Source: Xanthomonas sp. 3793 | Lineage (GTDB): Bacteria > Pseudomonadota > Gammaproteobacteria > Xanthomonadales > Xanthomonadaceae | NCBI RefSeq assembly: GCF_024806835.1 | Contig: NZ_JANTYU010000001.1 | Span: 744,001-808,000 of the forward strand | Length of the DNA stretch: 64,000 nt | Direction: 5' to 3' | Shown: piece by piece, positions 26,406 to 37,649 of the stretch | Numbering within the stretch: the first letter of the stretch is position 1 | Layout: every line of letters begins with the position of its first letter | Notes under the pieces: model-generated | What the model was told of the DNA's origin: nothing | The model's input: the letters and a program-made list of their open reading frames with translations, nothing else | The model's database searches: none | Program-made: the position numbers and the translations under genes

Positions 26406-27458
26406 ATGACCGTAAGACCCTGGCCGTGGATGTGCCTGTTGCTTGCAGGATTGGGAGGCGGCGCTGCGGCTGCGGAAGTGTGCGATGTGCCGCCGCGGTT
26501 CGGCACCAGCCCCGCCGCTATCGCCATCGTGCGCTCGGCCTGCAATGAGCATCGTCTGTGGCAACACCCGTTCATCGATGCCAAAGGGCGCCTTGCCAGC
26601 CTGGGCGTGACCGAAGCCGAATCGGGCTATCTCGCCGACCATGGTGTCGTCGCCTGGCAGCGCGTGGCAGGCTATTGGCGCGACAGCGGCACGCTTGCTT
26701 CGATGGGCGGCCGTCCCGGCGCGTCAAGTTGCGCTGCATTGGATGGCACCCGCTACACCGCCAGCGATTGTCGCGCGTTTCTGATCGACAACCCGTGGTC
26801 GGCCGCTTTCATTTCATGGGTGATGACGCAAGCCAGACTGAGCGGATTCCACCGTTCAGCGCGCCATCTGGACTACATTCGCAGCGCGTACAACGACGGT
26901 GCCACCGGCCCGTACCAGTTCGCCGACCCTGCCGTCGAAAAGCCTGCACCCGGCGATCTGCTCTGCCTGCTCCGCGGGCGCAGCGTGGCGCTTGGCTACG
27001 CAGGATTGAAGGCCGCGTTGGGCGGTAGCGCATCGATGCCATGGCAATCGCATTGCGATGTGGTGGTGGCTGCCAATGTCGGCGGCGATCGCACGCTGTA
27101 TCTGATCGGCGGCAATGTGTTCAACACCGTGATGATGCGCAAGATGCCGCTGGACCGCGCCGGTCGGGTGGTATTGCCGACGCCGCAGTCCGACAACGCG
27201 CAGGACCAGAACGAAGACAGCCTTGGCGCCGCCAGCGAATGCACGCCGGCACACGAAGAACTATGCGACTTCAATCGTCGCGACTGGGCTGCGTTGCTGA
27301 AGCTGCGTCCTGATGCGGCGATGCTGGCGCCACCGCCGACCGAACCACTGCCTGCGCCCACCGCACCGCCTGCCGAGCAGACGATGCCACCAGGTTTTCC
27401 ACGCGTGGTGCCGCCGCGCCCGGAAACGCAGCCTGCGACGCAGCAGCAGCCTGGGTGA
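26406..27458 (+). CDS. Exported DUF2272-domain protein
   Basis: 350 residues. Signal peptide (about 1-22, ending in Ala-rich sequence), then the DUF2272 pattern, including 'RVAGYW', 'NPWSAAFISWVM' and 'FHRSARHLDYI', and a Pro-rich tail of about 45 residues. The domain resembles CHAP/NlpC amidases, but the position of the nucleophilic Cys is Ser in 'WSAAF', so peptidoglycan hydrolysis is doubtful. AGGA lies before the ATG. Function unknown; the family assignment is from memory of its motifs. Confidence 0.75.
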   Translation: MTVRPWPWMCLLLAGLGGGAAAAEVCDVPPRFGTSPAAIAIVRSACNEHRLWQHPFIDAKGRLASLGVTEAESGYLADHGVVAWQRVAGYWRDSGTLASMGGRPGASSCAALDGTRYTASDCRAFLIDNPWSAAFISWVMTQARLSGFHRSARHLDYIRSAYNDGATGPYQFADPAVEKPAPGDLLCLLRGRSVALGYAGLKAALGGSASMPWQSHCDVVVAANVGGDRTLYLIGGNVFNTVMMRKMPLDRAGRVVLPTPQSDNAQDQNEDSLGAASECTPAHEELCDFNRRDWAALLKLRPDAAMLAPPPTEPLPAPTAPPAEQTMPPGFPRVVPPRPETQPATQQQPG

Positions 27459-27473
27459 GGCACGAATCAAAAG

Positions 27474-27928
27474 CCCCTCTCCCTGCGGAAGAGGGGTTGG
27501 GGTTGGGGTGAGGGTACGGACGCGTAGCCCTGGCGCCGTTTTACCTGCATGAGACTGCGACCGCACCCTCATCCGCCCCTTCGGGGCACCTTCTCCCGGT
27601 GGGAGAAGGAAAAACAGATGCGTGGCGTCACGCTCTAGCCCCTCTCCCTGCGGGAAAGGGGTTGGGGTGAGGGTACGGAGGCGTAGCCCCGGCGCCGTTT
27701 CATCTGCATGAGACTGCGACCGCACCCTCATCCGCCCCTTCGGGGCACCTTCTCCCGGTGGGAGAAGGACAGACAGATGCGGGGCGTCACGCTCTAGCCC
27801 CTCTCCCTGCGGGAAAGGGATTGGGGTGAGGGTACGGAGGCGTAGCCCTGGCGCCGTTTCACCTGCGTGAGGCTGGGCCCGAACCCTCATCTGCCCCCCT
27901 TGGGGCACCTTCTCCCGGTGGGAAAAGG
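27474..27928. repeat. Three tandem copies of a paired REP-like palindromic repeat
   Basis: A unit of about 160 bases occurs three times (starting at 27474, 27639 and 27798). Each unit has arm A, 'cccctctccctgcggg...gaggggttggggtgagggta', and about 50 bases later arm B (27565, 27724 and 27883), 'accctcatc...cttctcccggtgggagaagg', which is roughly the inverted form of A. Between the arms lies a conserved 'cgtagcc(c/t)(c/t)ggcgccgttt' spacer. Copies 2 and 3 are closest. No coding potential. Confidence 0.9.
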
Positions 27929-27960
27929 AACAAGGCATGGGCTATTGCGAACCGACAACA

Positions 27961-27986
27961 AAAAAGCGGGCCGAAGCCCGCTTTTT
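27961..27986 (-). terminator. Rho-independent terminator of pnp
   Basis: Eleven-base arms AAAAAGCGGGC/GCCCGCTTTTT with a CGAA loop, 23 bases beyond the pnp stop; the arms supply both the A- and T-run. Confidence 0.9.
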
Positions 27987-28009
27987 CGTGACGTATCAAC
28001 CAGCGGCGA

Positions 28010-30124
<2,115 letters not shown>

Positions 30125-30254
30125 GGAGGTTTTTTCCTTAGGTGTAACTGTCTTCGTTGGACCGTCGTCGACCCATGCCGAGAACGGGCGGCCGGGAGGC
30201 TCCGGCCCATGAACTTGATAATGCGATGACGCGTTTGCGAACGACCAAAACAAA

Positions 30255-30280
30255 GCCGCGGCGCATCGCTGCGCCGCGGC
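30255..30280 (-). terminator. Hairpin terminator between rpsO and pnp
   Basis: Perfect eleven-base GC-rich arms GCCGCGGCGCA/TGCGCCGCGGC with a four-base loop, followed on the minus strand by TTTGTTTTGG. It probably ends most rpsO transcripts, with partial read-through into pnp, as known for the E. coli pair. Confidence 0.75.
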
Positions 30281-30292
30281 GGTAGGACTCGA

Positions 30293-30553
30293 TTAGCGGC
30301 GCAGGCCGAGCTTCTCGATCAACGACTTGTAACGATCGTTGTCCTTCTTCTTCAGGTAGTCGAGCAGGCTGCGGCGACGGTTGACCATCTGCAGCAGACC
30401 GCGACGGCTGTGGTGATCCTTCTTGTGGGTCTTGAAGTGGCCGGTCAGCAGCTCGATGCGTGCGGTCAGCAGAGCGACCTGCACTTCCGGCGAACCGGTG
30501 TCCTGGGCGCTGCGCTTGTTGTCTTCAATAACTTTCTGGGTGTCGACGGACAT
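30293..30553 (-). CDS. rpsO: 30S ribosomal protein S15
   Basis: 86 residues, normal length. '[37 protein letters not shown]' is the diagnostic S15 core that binds the central domain of 16S rRNA. The ATG at 30553 is fixed by the family N-terminus. Lies between truB and pnp. Confidence 0.98.
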   Translation of the reverse strand: MSVDTQKVIEDNKRSAQDTGSPEVQVALLTARIELLTGHFKTHKKDHHSRRGLLQMVNRRRSLLDYLKKKDNDRYKSLIEKLGLRR

Positions 30554-30709
30554 GATGTTTACTCGATAGATGCGTGGTCGACAGGAACGTGCATGACGCA
30601 CCGTCGGACTCGCCGTTTGCTAGGGATGAGCGCGCTTGGCGCTGAGGTGCCCCGATCGGGGCCGCGAAATTGTACCGTCGCACGACGCCGGGAACAAGTT
30701 GACTAAACC

Positions 30710-31669
30710 TTAACAACCTGGAGTTTCGTTCAGTCCATTGAACAAGCGCTGCGGCGACAGCCGGCCGTCAGCGTCAACAAGGCCAAGGCCTGACGGGCTT
30801 CCATCCGGGCCGAAAACGGCGACCTGGCCGGCCGGAAACGCCGGATCGCGCAGCCTTTGTCCCATCCGGAAGCGGATCGCATGGGCGTGATCGAGGGTGA
30901 TCTGCGCAAAATCGGCCAGCCCTGCCTGGATCGGCAGCAGCAGATCCTCCGCCCGCGCGCCCGATTCCACTGCTGCGCTCAACGCTTCCAGGGTCATCAT
31001 CTGGGGCGAGCGGAACGGCTCTACCCAGAGCCGGCGCAGCGCGGCGATATGCGCACCGCAGCCGAGACTTTCGCCCAGATCGCGGGCCAGGCTGCGGATG
31101 TAGGTGCCGGAGCCGCAGGTCACGCGCAACTGCAGGCGCGGCGCGTGGTAGCCGATCAACTCGATCGCATGCACGTCGACCTCACGTACCGGCGCCTCGA
31201 TAGCTTCGCCCCTGCGCGCCTTGGCATACAGCGGCTCGCCACCCTGCTTGAGCGCGGAATAGATCGGGGCCTGCTGCTGGATGCGCCCGATAAACGGGGC
31301 CAAGGCCGCGCGCACTGCCTCTTCGCTCAGCGCAGGCACCGCACGCTCGCGCAGCGGCTCGCCGTCGGCATCGTCGGTATCGGTGGTGACGCCCAGTACC
31401 ACCTCGGCGTCGTACGCCTTGGCCGAACCCAGCAGCAAGCCGGCGATCTTGGTCGCCTCGCCCAGGCATAACGGCAGCAAGCCGGTGGCCAGCGGGTCCA
31501 GGCTGCCGGTGTGGCCGCCCTTTTCGGCACGCAACAAGCGGCGTGCGGCCTGCAATGCAGCGTTGGAACTGAGCCCGGCCGGTTTGTCCAGCAACAGGAT
31601 GCCGTGCAGCGGGCGATAGACGATGCGGGGTTTCAAAAGATCGGTGCTCGAATCGGGCGCTGTGCGCAT
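30710..31669 (-). CDS. truB: TruB, tRNA pseudouridine-55 synthase
   Basis: 319 residues from the ATG at 31669; the open frame extends to a GTG at 31711, and a TTG just before '[11 protein letters not shown]' would also fit. Catalytic Asp lies in '[15 protein letters not shown]'; '[15 protein letters not shown]' and '[16 protein letters not shown]' are further TruB motifs. It makes the pseudouridine of the T-loop in all tRNAs. Follows rbfA closely. Confidence 0.95.
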   Translation of the reverse strand: MRTAPDSSTDLLKPRIVYRPLHGILLLDKPAGLSSNAALQAARRLLRAEKGGHTGSLDPLATGLLPLCLGEATKIAGLLLGSAKAYDAEVVLGVTTDTDDADGEPLRERAVPALSEEAVRAALAPFIGRIQQQAPIYSALKQGGEPLYAKARRGEAIEAPVREVDVHAIELIGYHAPRLQLRVTCGSGTYIRSLARDLGESLGCGAHIAALRRLWVEPFRSPQMMTLEALSAAVESGARAEDLLLPIQAGLADFAQITLDHAHAIRFRMGQRLRDPAFPAGQVAVFGPDGSPSGLGLVDADGRLSPQRLFNGLNETPGC

Positions 31670-31716
31670 CCGCGGGAATCCAGGGGCGCGGCCATCTCGC
31701 CCAGCCGACACAGCGC

Positions 31717-32109
31717 TCAGCGCTGCTCGGCGTCCTCATCGCTGGACGTGGCCTGCGGACCGACATCGTCCAGGTCACGCAGCAGGTTGTCGATACGCTC
31801 GCCGCGGTCGACCGAGTCGTCGTAGTGAAAGTGCAGCTCGGGCACATGACGCAGCTTCATCGCGCGCGCCAGTTGCGTGCGCAGCTGACCGGCGATTTCC
31901 TTGAGCCCCTTGACCGCTTCGGCCGAGCGCTCCTGCTGCAGCGCGGTGACGAACACCTTGGCGTGCGCCAGATCGCGGCTGATTTCGACATCGGACACGC
32001 TGACCGACGGCAGGCCGTGGTCGCGCACGGCCGCGTGCACGATGGTGCCGAGGTCGCGACGCACCTGCGCAGAGACGCGGTCGGTGCGATGGAATGATTT
32101 GGTTGGCAT
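31717..32109 (-). CDS. rbfA: RbfA, 30S ribosome-binding factor
   Basis: 130 residues with a KH-like fold pattern ('[20 protein letters not shown]', '[19 protein letters not shown]', '[20 protein letters not shown]'). Acts in late 16S rRNA maturation and cold adaptation. Separated from infB by 144 bases and nearly abutting truB. Confidence 0.96.
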   Translation of the reverse strand: MPTKSFHRTDRVSAQVRRDLGTIVHAAVRDHGLPSVSVSDVEISRDLAHAKVFVTALQQERSAEAVKGLKEIAGQLRTQLARAMKLRHVPELHFHYDDSVDRGERIDNLLRDLDDVGPQATSSDEDAEQR

Positions 32110-32253
32110 GGTCGTGGACCTGGTTGATTCGGAGGGCCAGATGGCACCGAAGCCAAAAACGAACGCGGGCGGCCATGCCGCCCTCGCCTTGCAGAACTTG
32201 CGTGACGCCATGCGCCAGCGCGGTAAATCGGGGCCCGCAGGCCCCGATTTCCA

Positions 32254-34965
32254 TTACAGCGTGCGGGCAACCTCGATACGCTCGAAGCACTCGATCTGAT
32301 CGCCGGCCTTGACGTCGTTGTAGGCCTTCACGCCGATACCGCACTCGGTACCGTTGCGCACTTCGTCGACGTTTTCCTTGAAGCGACGCAGCGATTCCAG
32401 CTCGCCCTCGAACACCACGACGCTGTCGCGGAGCACGCGGATCGGCTTGCTGCGCTTGACCACGCCTTCGATGATCATGCAGCCTGCGACCGCGCCGAAC
32501 TTGGAGCTGCGGAACACATCGCGCACCTGCGCGATACCGATGATCTCTTCGCGGATTTCCACGCCGAGCAGACCGGAGGCCACCTGCTTCACCTGGTCGA
32601 TCACGTCATAGATGATCGAGAAGTAACGCAGATCGATGCCGTTGGACTCGACGATCTTGCGCGCCGAGGCATCCGCACGCACGTTGAAGCCGATCACCGT
32701 GGCCTTGGAGGCCGCTGCCGAATTGGCATCGGACTCGGTGATGCCGCCCACGCCGGAGTGGATCACGTTGATGCGGATGTCGTCGTTGGACAAGGCCACC
32801 AGCGACTGCTTGAGCGCTTCCACCGAACCCTGCACGTCGGCCTTGATCACCAGGTTCAACACCTGCTGGCCTTCGCCCTTGCCCATCTGGGCCAGGATGT
32901 CTTCCATGCGGTTGGTGGCCGAGGCGACCAGACGCGACTCGCGACGCTTGGTTTCGCGCTGCTGCGCCACGTCCTTGGCCAGACGCTCGTCGTCGACGAC
33001 CACGAAGTCGTCGCCGGCTTCCGGCACGCCGGACAAGCCGAGCACCTGCACCGGGATCGACGGGCCCGCCGAGGCCGGCTGATGGCCGGTTTCGTCGAAC
33101 AGCGCACGCACGCGGCCGTACTGAATGCCGCACACCAGGTAGTCGCCACGCTTCAGCGCGCCCTGCTGCACCAGCACCGTCGCGACCGGGCCGCGGCCCT
33201 TGTCCAGCGACGATTCGATCACGGTACCGCTGGCGCGGCCATCGGCCACGGCCTTGAGTTCCAGCACTTCGGCCTGTAGCGAAATCGCGTCCAGCAGCGT
33301 GTCCACACCGGTACCGACCTTGGCCGACACTTCGATGAACTGGGTATCGCCACCGAACTCTTCGGCCACCACGTTTTCGGCCAGCAACTCGTTCTTGACC
33401 CGCAGCGGATCCGCGCCGGCCTTGTCGATCTTGTTGACCGCCACGATCAGCGGAACGCCCGCCGCCTTGGCATGCGCCACCGCTTCCTTGGTCTGCGGCA
33501 TCACGCCATCATCGGCTGCAACCACCAGCACCACGATGTCGGTGATCTTGGCGCCGCGCGCACGCATCGAGGTAAACGCGGCATGGCCGGGCGTATCCAG
33601 GAAGCTGATGACGCCACGGCCGGTTTCGACGTGGTACGCACCGATGTGCTGGGTGATGCCGCCGGCCTCGCCAGAGGCGATCTTGGTCCGACGGATGTAA
33701 TCCAGCAGCGAGGTCTTGCCATGGTCGACGTGACCCATGATGGTGACCACCGGCGGACGCGAGGTGGTTTCGCCCTGCGCATCCTCGGCATGCGCCAGCA
33801 GCGCATCCTCGAAGTCGGCATTGTCGGCACGCACAGCCTTGTGGCCGAGCTCTTCGGTCACCAGCGCAGCAGTGTCATGGTCGATGCTCTGGGTGATGGT
33901 CGCCATGACGCCCATCTTGAACAGCGCCTTGACCACGTCGCCGCCCTTGAGCGCGAGCTTCTGCGCCAGGTCGGCCACGGTGATGGTCTCGCCGATCGCC
34001 ACTTCACGCACCACCGGTGCGGTCGGACGCTCGAACCCGTGCGGGCCGCTATTGCTCTGGTTGCTGCCGCGACCGCCATCGTTGCCACGGCGCGACGACG
34101 ACGAACCCGGACGGCCGGTCGGCTTGCCACGCACGTTGGAACGACGCGCACGATCGGCCGCAGACAGATGCAGCTGACCGGCAAAGCGCTTAGTCGCATC
34201 GTCGTCTTCGACGCCAGCCACCATGACGTGCGAACCGCGCGTCTTGTGCTTGGCGGCGTTGTTGCGGTCGTCCGGGCGGGCCGGCGTCGCCGGACGCGAG
34301 GCGGGCGACGCGCCAGCCGGGCGGGCCGGACGCGGTGCCGAAGACGGCGAGGACGGAGCACGCGCGGCAGGCGCAGACGACGGCGTCGGCGCAGCAGCAA
34401 CCGGGGCCGGCGCACTGGCAGCCGCAGCGGCTTCCTCGGCAGCCTTGCGCTCAGCTTCTGCGCGGTCTTTTGCGGCCTGCTCCTCGTCGCGCTTGCGCTG
34501 GATTGCTTCATCGCGCACACGATCGCTTTCGGCCAGGCGCTGCTGCTCGTCGAGGTTGCGCTTACGCGACTCCTCGAGCTTGCGCAGGATGTCGGCGCGC
34601 TCTTCGTCCGGCGTCATCGGCGCGGCGCGGCCGCCGCCTTCGTTCTCGGACTTCACGTAAGTACGCTTCTGCCGCACTTCCACGTTGACCGTGGTCTTGG
34701 TGCGGCCGGCGTTGACCGTGACTTCCTGCAGCTTGCGCCGATTGAGCGTGATCTTCTTGGCTGCCTCGCTCGCCGCTTCGGCGGGCGTGTCGGCCTTGCC
34801 ATGCGTGCGACGCAGGAAGCCAAGCAGTTTCATCTTCTCGGTGCTGGTCACGACCTGGTCGGGACCGCTGAACTTCATTCCGGCCTCGGCCAGTTGAACC
34901 AGCAGTTTATCGACCGGCGTATTGACCAGTTCGGCAAGCTTGCGGATGGTGGTTTGCTGCGACAT
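32254..34965 (-). CDS. infB: Translation initiation factor IF-2
   Basis: 903 residues. The N-terminal IF2_N domain (from '[13 protein letters not shown]') is followed by a long charged coiled-coil segment and a Pro/Ala/Arg-rich linker (about 150-290). The GTPase core has P-loop GHVDHGKT, '[16 protein letters not shown]' and NKID, and two C-terminal beta-barrel domains end in the fMet-tRNA-binding region. It brings fMet-tRNA to the 30S subunit. Part of the rimP-nusA-infB operon, with 95 bases after nusA. Confidence 0.98.
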   Translation of the reverse strand: MSQQTTIRKLAELVNTPVDKLLVQLAEAGMKFSGPDQVVTSTEKMKLLGFLRRTHGKADTPAEAASEAAKKITLNRRKLQEVTVNAGRTKTTVNVEVRQKRTYVKSENEGGGRAAPMTPDEERADILRKLEESRKRNLDEQQRLAESDRVRDEAIQRKRDEEQAAKDRAEAERKAAEEAAAAASAPAPVAAAPTPSSAPAARAPSSPSSAPRPARPAGASPASRPATPARPDDRNNAAKHKTRGSHVMVAGVEDDDATKRFAGQLHLSAADRARRSNVRGKPTGRPGSSSSRRGNDGGRGSNQSNSGPHGFERPTAPVVREVAIGETITVADLAQKLALKGGDVVKALFKMGVMATITQSIDHDTAALVTEELGHKAVRADNADFEDALLAHAEDAQGETTSRPPVVTIMGHVDHGKTSLLDYIRRTKIASGEAGGITQHIGAYHVETGRGVISFLDTPGHAAFTSMRARGAKITDIVVLVVAADDGVMPQTKEAVAHAKAAGVPLIVAVNKIDKAGADPLRVKNELLAENVVAEEFGGDTQFIEVSAKVGTGVDTLLDAISLQAEVLELKAVADGRASGTVIESSLDKGRGPVATVLVQQGALKRGDYLVCGIQYGRVRALFDETGHQPASAGPSIPVQVLGLSGVPEAGDDFVVVDDERLAKDVAQQRETKRRESRLVASATNRMEDILAQMGKGEGQQVLNLVIKADVQGSVEALKQSLVALSNDDIRINVIHSGVGGITESDANSAAASKATVIGFNVRADASARKIVESNGIDLRYFSIIYDVIDQVKQVASGLLGVEIREEIIGIAQVRDVFRSSKFGAVAGCMIIEGVVKRSKPIRVLRDSVVVFEGELESLRRFKENVDEVRNGTECGIGVKAYNDVKAGDQIECFERIEVARTL

Positions 34966-35060
34966 TCGGATCCTATGATCTGGTTGGCGCCCCCTCGCCC
35001 AGAGCAAGGGAAACGCTGATTCTAAGCCCTGATGGGGTCAGGGCGCGGTTCATTGCCGGC

Positions 35061-36572
35061 TCATTCGCCGCGCTCCAAACGGGCGATCTCCTCGGCGCGG
35101 GCCGCCAGGATCAGCGCCGCGGCGCGCTCCTGGGTCATGCCCTCGATGCCGAAGTCGACGATCTCGTCCGCTGCCAGGTCGGACAAATCCTCGCTGGTGC
35201 GCACGCCGTGCTCGGCCAGAGCAAAGGCCGTTTCCTCGTCCATCCCCTCCAGCGCCAGCAGGTCCTCGGTGGGCTGAGTTCCTTCCAGGCCTTCTTCCTC
35301 GGCCAGCGCGGCGTTGAGCAACGCATCGCGGGCACGGGCACGCAGTTCTTCGACGATGTCTTCGTCGAAGCCTTCCACCGCCAGCAGTTCACCGACCGGG
35401 ACGTAGGCGATTTCTTCGACCGTATTGAAGCCTTCGGATACCAGGATCGCGGAGATTTCTTCGTCCACTTCCAGGCGGTCCATGAACAGCTGCCGCGCCG
35501 ATGCCTGTTCAGCCTCGGACTTGGCGGCCACCTGGTCGGCGGTCATCACGTTGAGCTGCCAGCCGGTCAGGCGGCTGGCCAGGCGCACATTCTGGCCGCC
35601 CTTGCCGATCGCCTGCGCCAGGCGGTCTTCGGCCACAGCCAGGTCCATCGAGTGCTTGTCTTCATCGACGATGATCGACTGCACTTCGGCAGGCGCCATT
35701 GCGTTGATGACGAAGTTGGCCGGGTTCTCGTTCCACAGCACGATGTCCACACGCTCGCCATTGAGCTCGTTGGACACCGCCTGCACGCGCGAACCACGCA
35801 TACCGATGCAGGCGCCGATCGGATCGGTGCGGGTGTCGTGCGCGATCACGGCGATCTTGGCGCGATCGCCCGGGTCGCGGGCGCAGGCCTTGATCTCGAC
35901 CAGGCCCTGGCCCACTTCCGGCACTTCGAGCTTGAACAGCTCGATCATGAATTCCGGCGCGGCGCGGCTGATGAACAGCTGCGGGCCACGCGGCTCGGAG
36001 CGCACTTCGGCCAGATACCCGCGCACGCGGTCGCCCGGGCGCAGCACGTCGCGCGGAATGCCCTTGTCCTTCGGGATGAAGGCCTCTGCATTGCCGCCCA
36101 GATCGACAAAGATGTTGCCGCGCTCGGCGCGCTTGACCACGCCGGTGATCAGCTCGCCCACGCGATCCTTCCAGGCATCGACCACCTGCTGGCGCTCGGC
36201 CTCGCGCACGCGCTGCACGATCACCTGCTTGGCAGCCTGGGCGGCGATACGGCCGAAATCCGGGTTTTCGATCTGTTCTTCGATGTAGTCGCCCACATCC
36301 ACGCCGTCGGCCTCGTCGATGGCATCCATCAGGCGCACCTGGCGATCCGGCGACTCCATCACCACGTCGTCGGCCACCACTTCCCAACGGCGGAAGGTTT
36401 CGTAATTACCGTCCTTGTGGTCGATGGTCACGCGCGTCAGCACGTCCTGGTCGGGATAGCGCTTCTTCGCTGCGGAAGCCAGCGCGGCCTCGATCGCATC
36501 GAAGATCACTTCGCGCGGCACGCCCTTTTCGTTGGCCACCGCATCCACTACCAGCAAAAGTTCCTTGCTCAT
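35061..36572 (-). CDS. nusA: NusA, transcription termination/antitermination factor
   Basis: 503 residues. The N-terminal RNA-polymerase-binding domain is followed by S1 ('GELITGVVKRAERGNIFVDLGGNAEAFIPK' region), two KH domains ('DPIGACIGMRGSRVQAV', 'LAQAIGKGGQNVRLA') and two acidic C-terminal AR repeats, as in gammaproteobacterial NusA. It controls pausing, intrinsic termination and antitermination. Starts four bases after rimP. In E. coli NusA represses its own operon through terminators near the tRNA, and similar terminators are present here. Confidence 0.98.
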   Translation of the reverse strand: MSKELLLVVDAVANEKGVPREVIFDAIEAALASAAKKRYPDQDVLTRVTIDHKDGNYETFRRWEVVADDVVMESPDRQVRLMDAIDEADGVDVGDYIEEQIENPDFGRIAAQAAKQVIVQRVREAERQQVVDAWKDRVGELITGVVKRAERGNIFVDLGGNAEAFIPKDKGIPRDVLRPGDRVRGYLAEVRSEPRGPQLFISRAAPEFMIELFKLEVPEVGQGLVEIKACARDPGDRAKIAVIAHDTRTDPIGACIGMRGSRVQAVSNELNGERVDIVLWNENPANFVINAMAPAEVQSIIVDEDKHSMDLAVAEDRLAQAIGKGGQNVRLASRLTGWQLNVMTADQVAAKSEAEQASARQLFMDRLEVDEEISAILVSEGFNTVEEIAYVPVGELLAVEGFDEDIVEELRARARDALLNAALAEEEGLEGTQPTEDLLALEGMDEETAFALAEHGVRTSEDLSDLAADEIVDFGIEGMTQERAAALILAARAEEIARLERGE

Positions 36573-36576
36573 TTAG

Positions 36577-37167
36577 TCACTCCGCGCGCGGCTTGCCAGC
36601 CGCCGACTCGTTGGATGGTTTCTTCTTGTCGTGCCCGGGTTTTTTCGGGCCGGGCTTATTCGGTTTTTGCGGCGCAAGGCCCAAGGCGACCCAATCCGGC
36701 AGGATGCGCGCCTTGTCGATGTTGTCGAAGCCGATCTGCACGTCCTTGCCGTCGACCGAAAACACCACGGCATCAGCTTCCGGCTCGGTGCGCAGGATCT
36801 GACCCTGAAAGCGGCGCCGACCATCCTGCGCAAGCTTCAACACGATCTTTGCGGACTCGCCGACATGGCGCGCGAATTGTTCCAGGGTGAACAACGGACG
36901 GTCCACACCCGGCGAGGACACTTCCAGGGTGTAGTTGCCACTGATCGGGTCTTCGACGTCGAGCTGGGCGGAGACTTCACGGCTCACGCGCTCGCAATCG
37001 TCGACGTTGATGACACGCTCGGGCTGTTCGGCCAGCGGCACATCGATGTAAAGTCGCAACGTGGCGCCGCCTGGCGCGGGAAGATACTCCACGCCCAGCA
37101 GTTCCAAGCCCAGGGACTCAACCGTTGGACTCAGCAGATTCGCGATTTCGGTCGCTTTTTCGCTCAC
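36577..37167 (-). CDS. rimP: RimP, 30S ribosome maturation factor
   Basis: 196 residues. The conserved '[16 protein letters not shown]', '[20 protein letters not shown]' and '[12 protein letters not shown]' define RimP. The C-terminus carries an extra Lys/Pro-rich tail of about 30 residues ('[19 protein letters not shown]') that is longer than in E. coli. First protein gene of the nusA operon. Confidence 0.96.
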   Translation of the reverse strand: MSEKATEIANLLSPTVESLGLELLGVEYLPAPGGATLRLYIDVPLAEQPERVINVDDCERVSREVSAQLDVEDPISGNYTLEVSSPGVDRPLFTLEQFARHVGESAKIVLKLAQDGRRRFQGQILRTEPEADAVVFSVDGKDVQIGFDNIDKARILPDWVALGLAPQKPNKPGPKKPGHDKKKPSNESAAGKPRAE

Positions 37168-37233
37168 AGACTGCCCTGATCAAATGATTGCCAGTAGAAC
37201 CCCGGCAACCGGCAGCAAACTTTCCGGTTCCGG

Positions 37234-37262
37234 AAAAAACAAGGGGCCCGATGGGCCCCTTG
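37234..37262 (-). terminator. Second of two terminators between tRNA-fMet and rimP
   Basis: Ten-base arms CAAGGGGCCC/GGGCCCCTTG around a three-base loop, followed on the minus strand by GTTTTTT. Strong intrinsic terminator, 67 bases before the rimP start, so rimP-nusA expression needs read-through or its own promoter. Confidence 0.85.
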
Positions 37263-37266
37263 CGTG

Positions 37267-37292
37267 AAAAAAGCCCGACCTCTCAGGGTCGG
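37267..37292 (-). terminator. First of two terminators after tRNA-fMet
   Basis: Six-base arms CCGACC/GGTCGG around CTGAGA, followed by GC and TTTTTT on the minus strand, 73 bases past the tRNA. With the next hairpin it forms a tandem pair. Confidence 0.78.
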
Positions 37293-37364
37293 CGCAAGGA
37301 CGGGAACATGCGTCCTTACGATCCAAGAAGTTGAATCACTGCGATAAAGCGGTAATTCGAAACT

Positions 37365-37441
37365 TGGTAGCGGGGGCAGGATTTGAACCTGCGACCTTCG
37401 GGTTATGAGCCCGACGAGCTGCCAGACTGCTCCACCCCGCA
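37365..37441 (-). tRNA. Initiator tRNA-fMet (anticodon CAT)
   Basis: 77 bases. Anticodon loop CTCATAA with the three GGG/CCC base pairs above it that mark initiator tRNAs; no Watson-Crick pair at positions 1-72 (T and T), T-loop GGTTCAAATCC, CCA encoded. Position before rimP-nusA-infB matches metY of E. coli. Confidence 0.96.
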
Positions 37442-37452
37442 GCAGAAGCGGA

Positions 37453-37481
37453 ATTATGAAGAACTTGAGCGGCAATTGCAA
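37453..37481 (-). promoter_or_regulatory. Sigma-70-type promoter for tRNA-fMet and the nusA operon
   Basis: On the minus strand TTGCAA (37481-37476) and CATAAT (37458-37453) are separated by exactly 17 bases. A start about seven bases on would leave a leader of only a few bases before the tRNA, which suits a tRNA operon. Followed by a GC-containing discriminator. Confidence 0.62.
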
Positions 37482-37500
37482 GCCCTAAGTTTTTCATCTG

Positions 37501-37524
37501 TTGGACACTTTGGCGAGTGTCCAA
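37501..37524 (-). terminator. Inverted repeat after nuoN
   Basis: Perfect nine-base arms TTGGACACT/AGTGTCCAA with a six-base loop, 126 bases beyond the nuoN stop. No T-run follows directly, so it may be a weak terminator, a 3'-end stabilising hairpin, or an operator just upstream of the tRNA-fMet promoter. Confidence 0.4.
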
Positions 37525-37649
37525 CGTCGCGGCGAATGATAACCGCAATGCAACAAAAACGAAACACCAATCACAACTTTATTTCATATCCGCGCCATGC
37601 GCGGGCAACAGGCGTCGCGACGAACGCAACACCTGACCGTGCCCGCTTC

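Noticed and set aside
27474..27928. CRISPR array
   Set aside because: Units are about 160 bases, with internal inverted arms and similar spacers; no short repeats with unique spacers and no cas genes.
31670..31711. Longer TruB starting at GTG 31711
   Set aside because: Kept only as an alternative: the extra 14 residues have no family similarity and no good Shine-Dalgarno.
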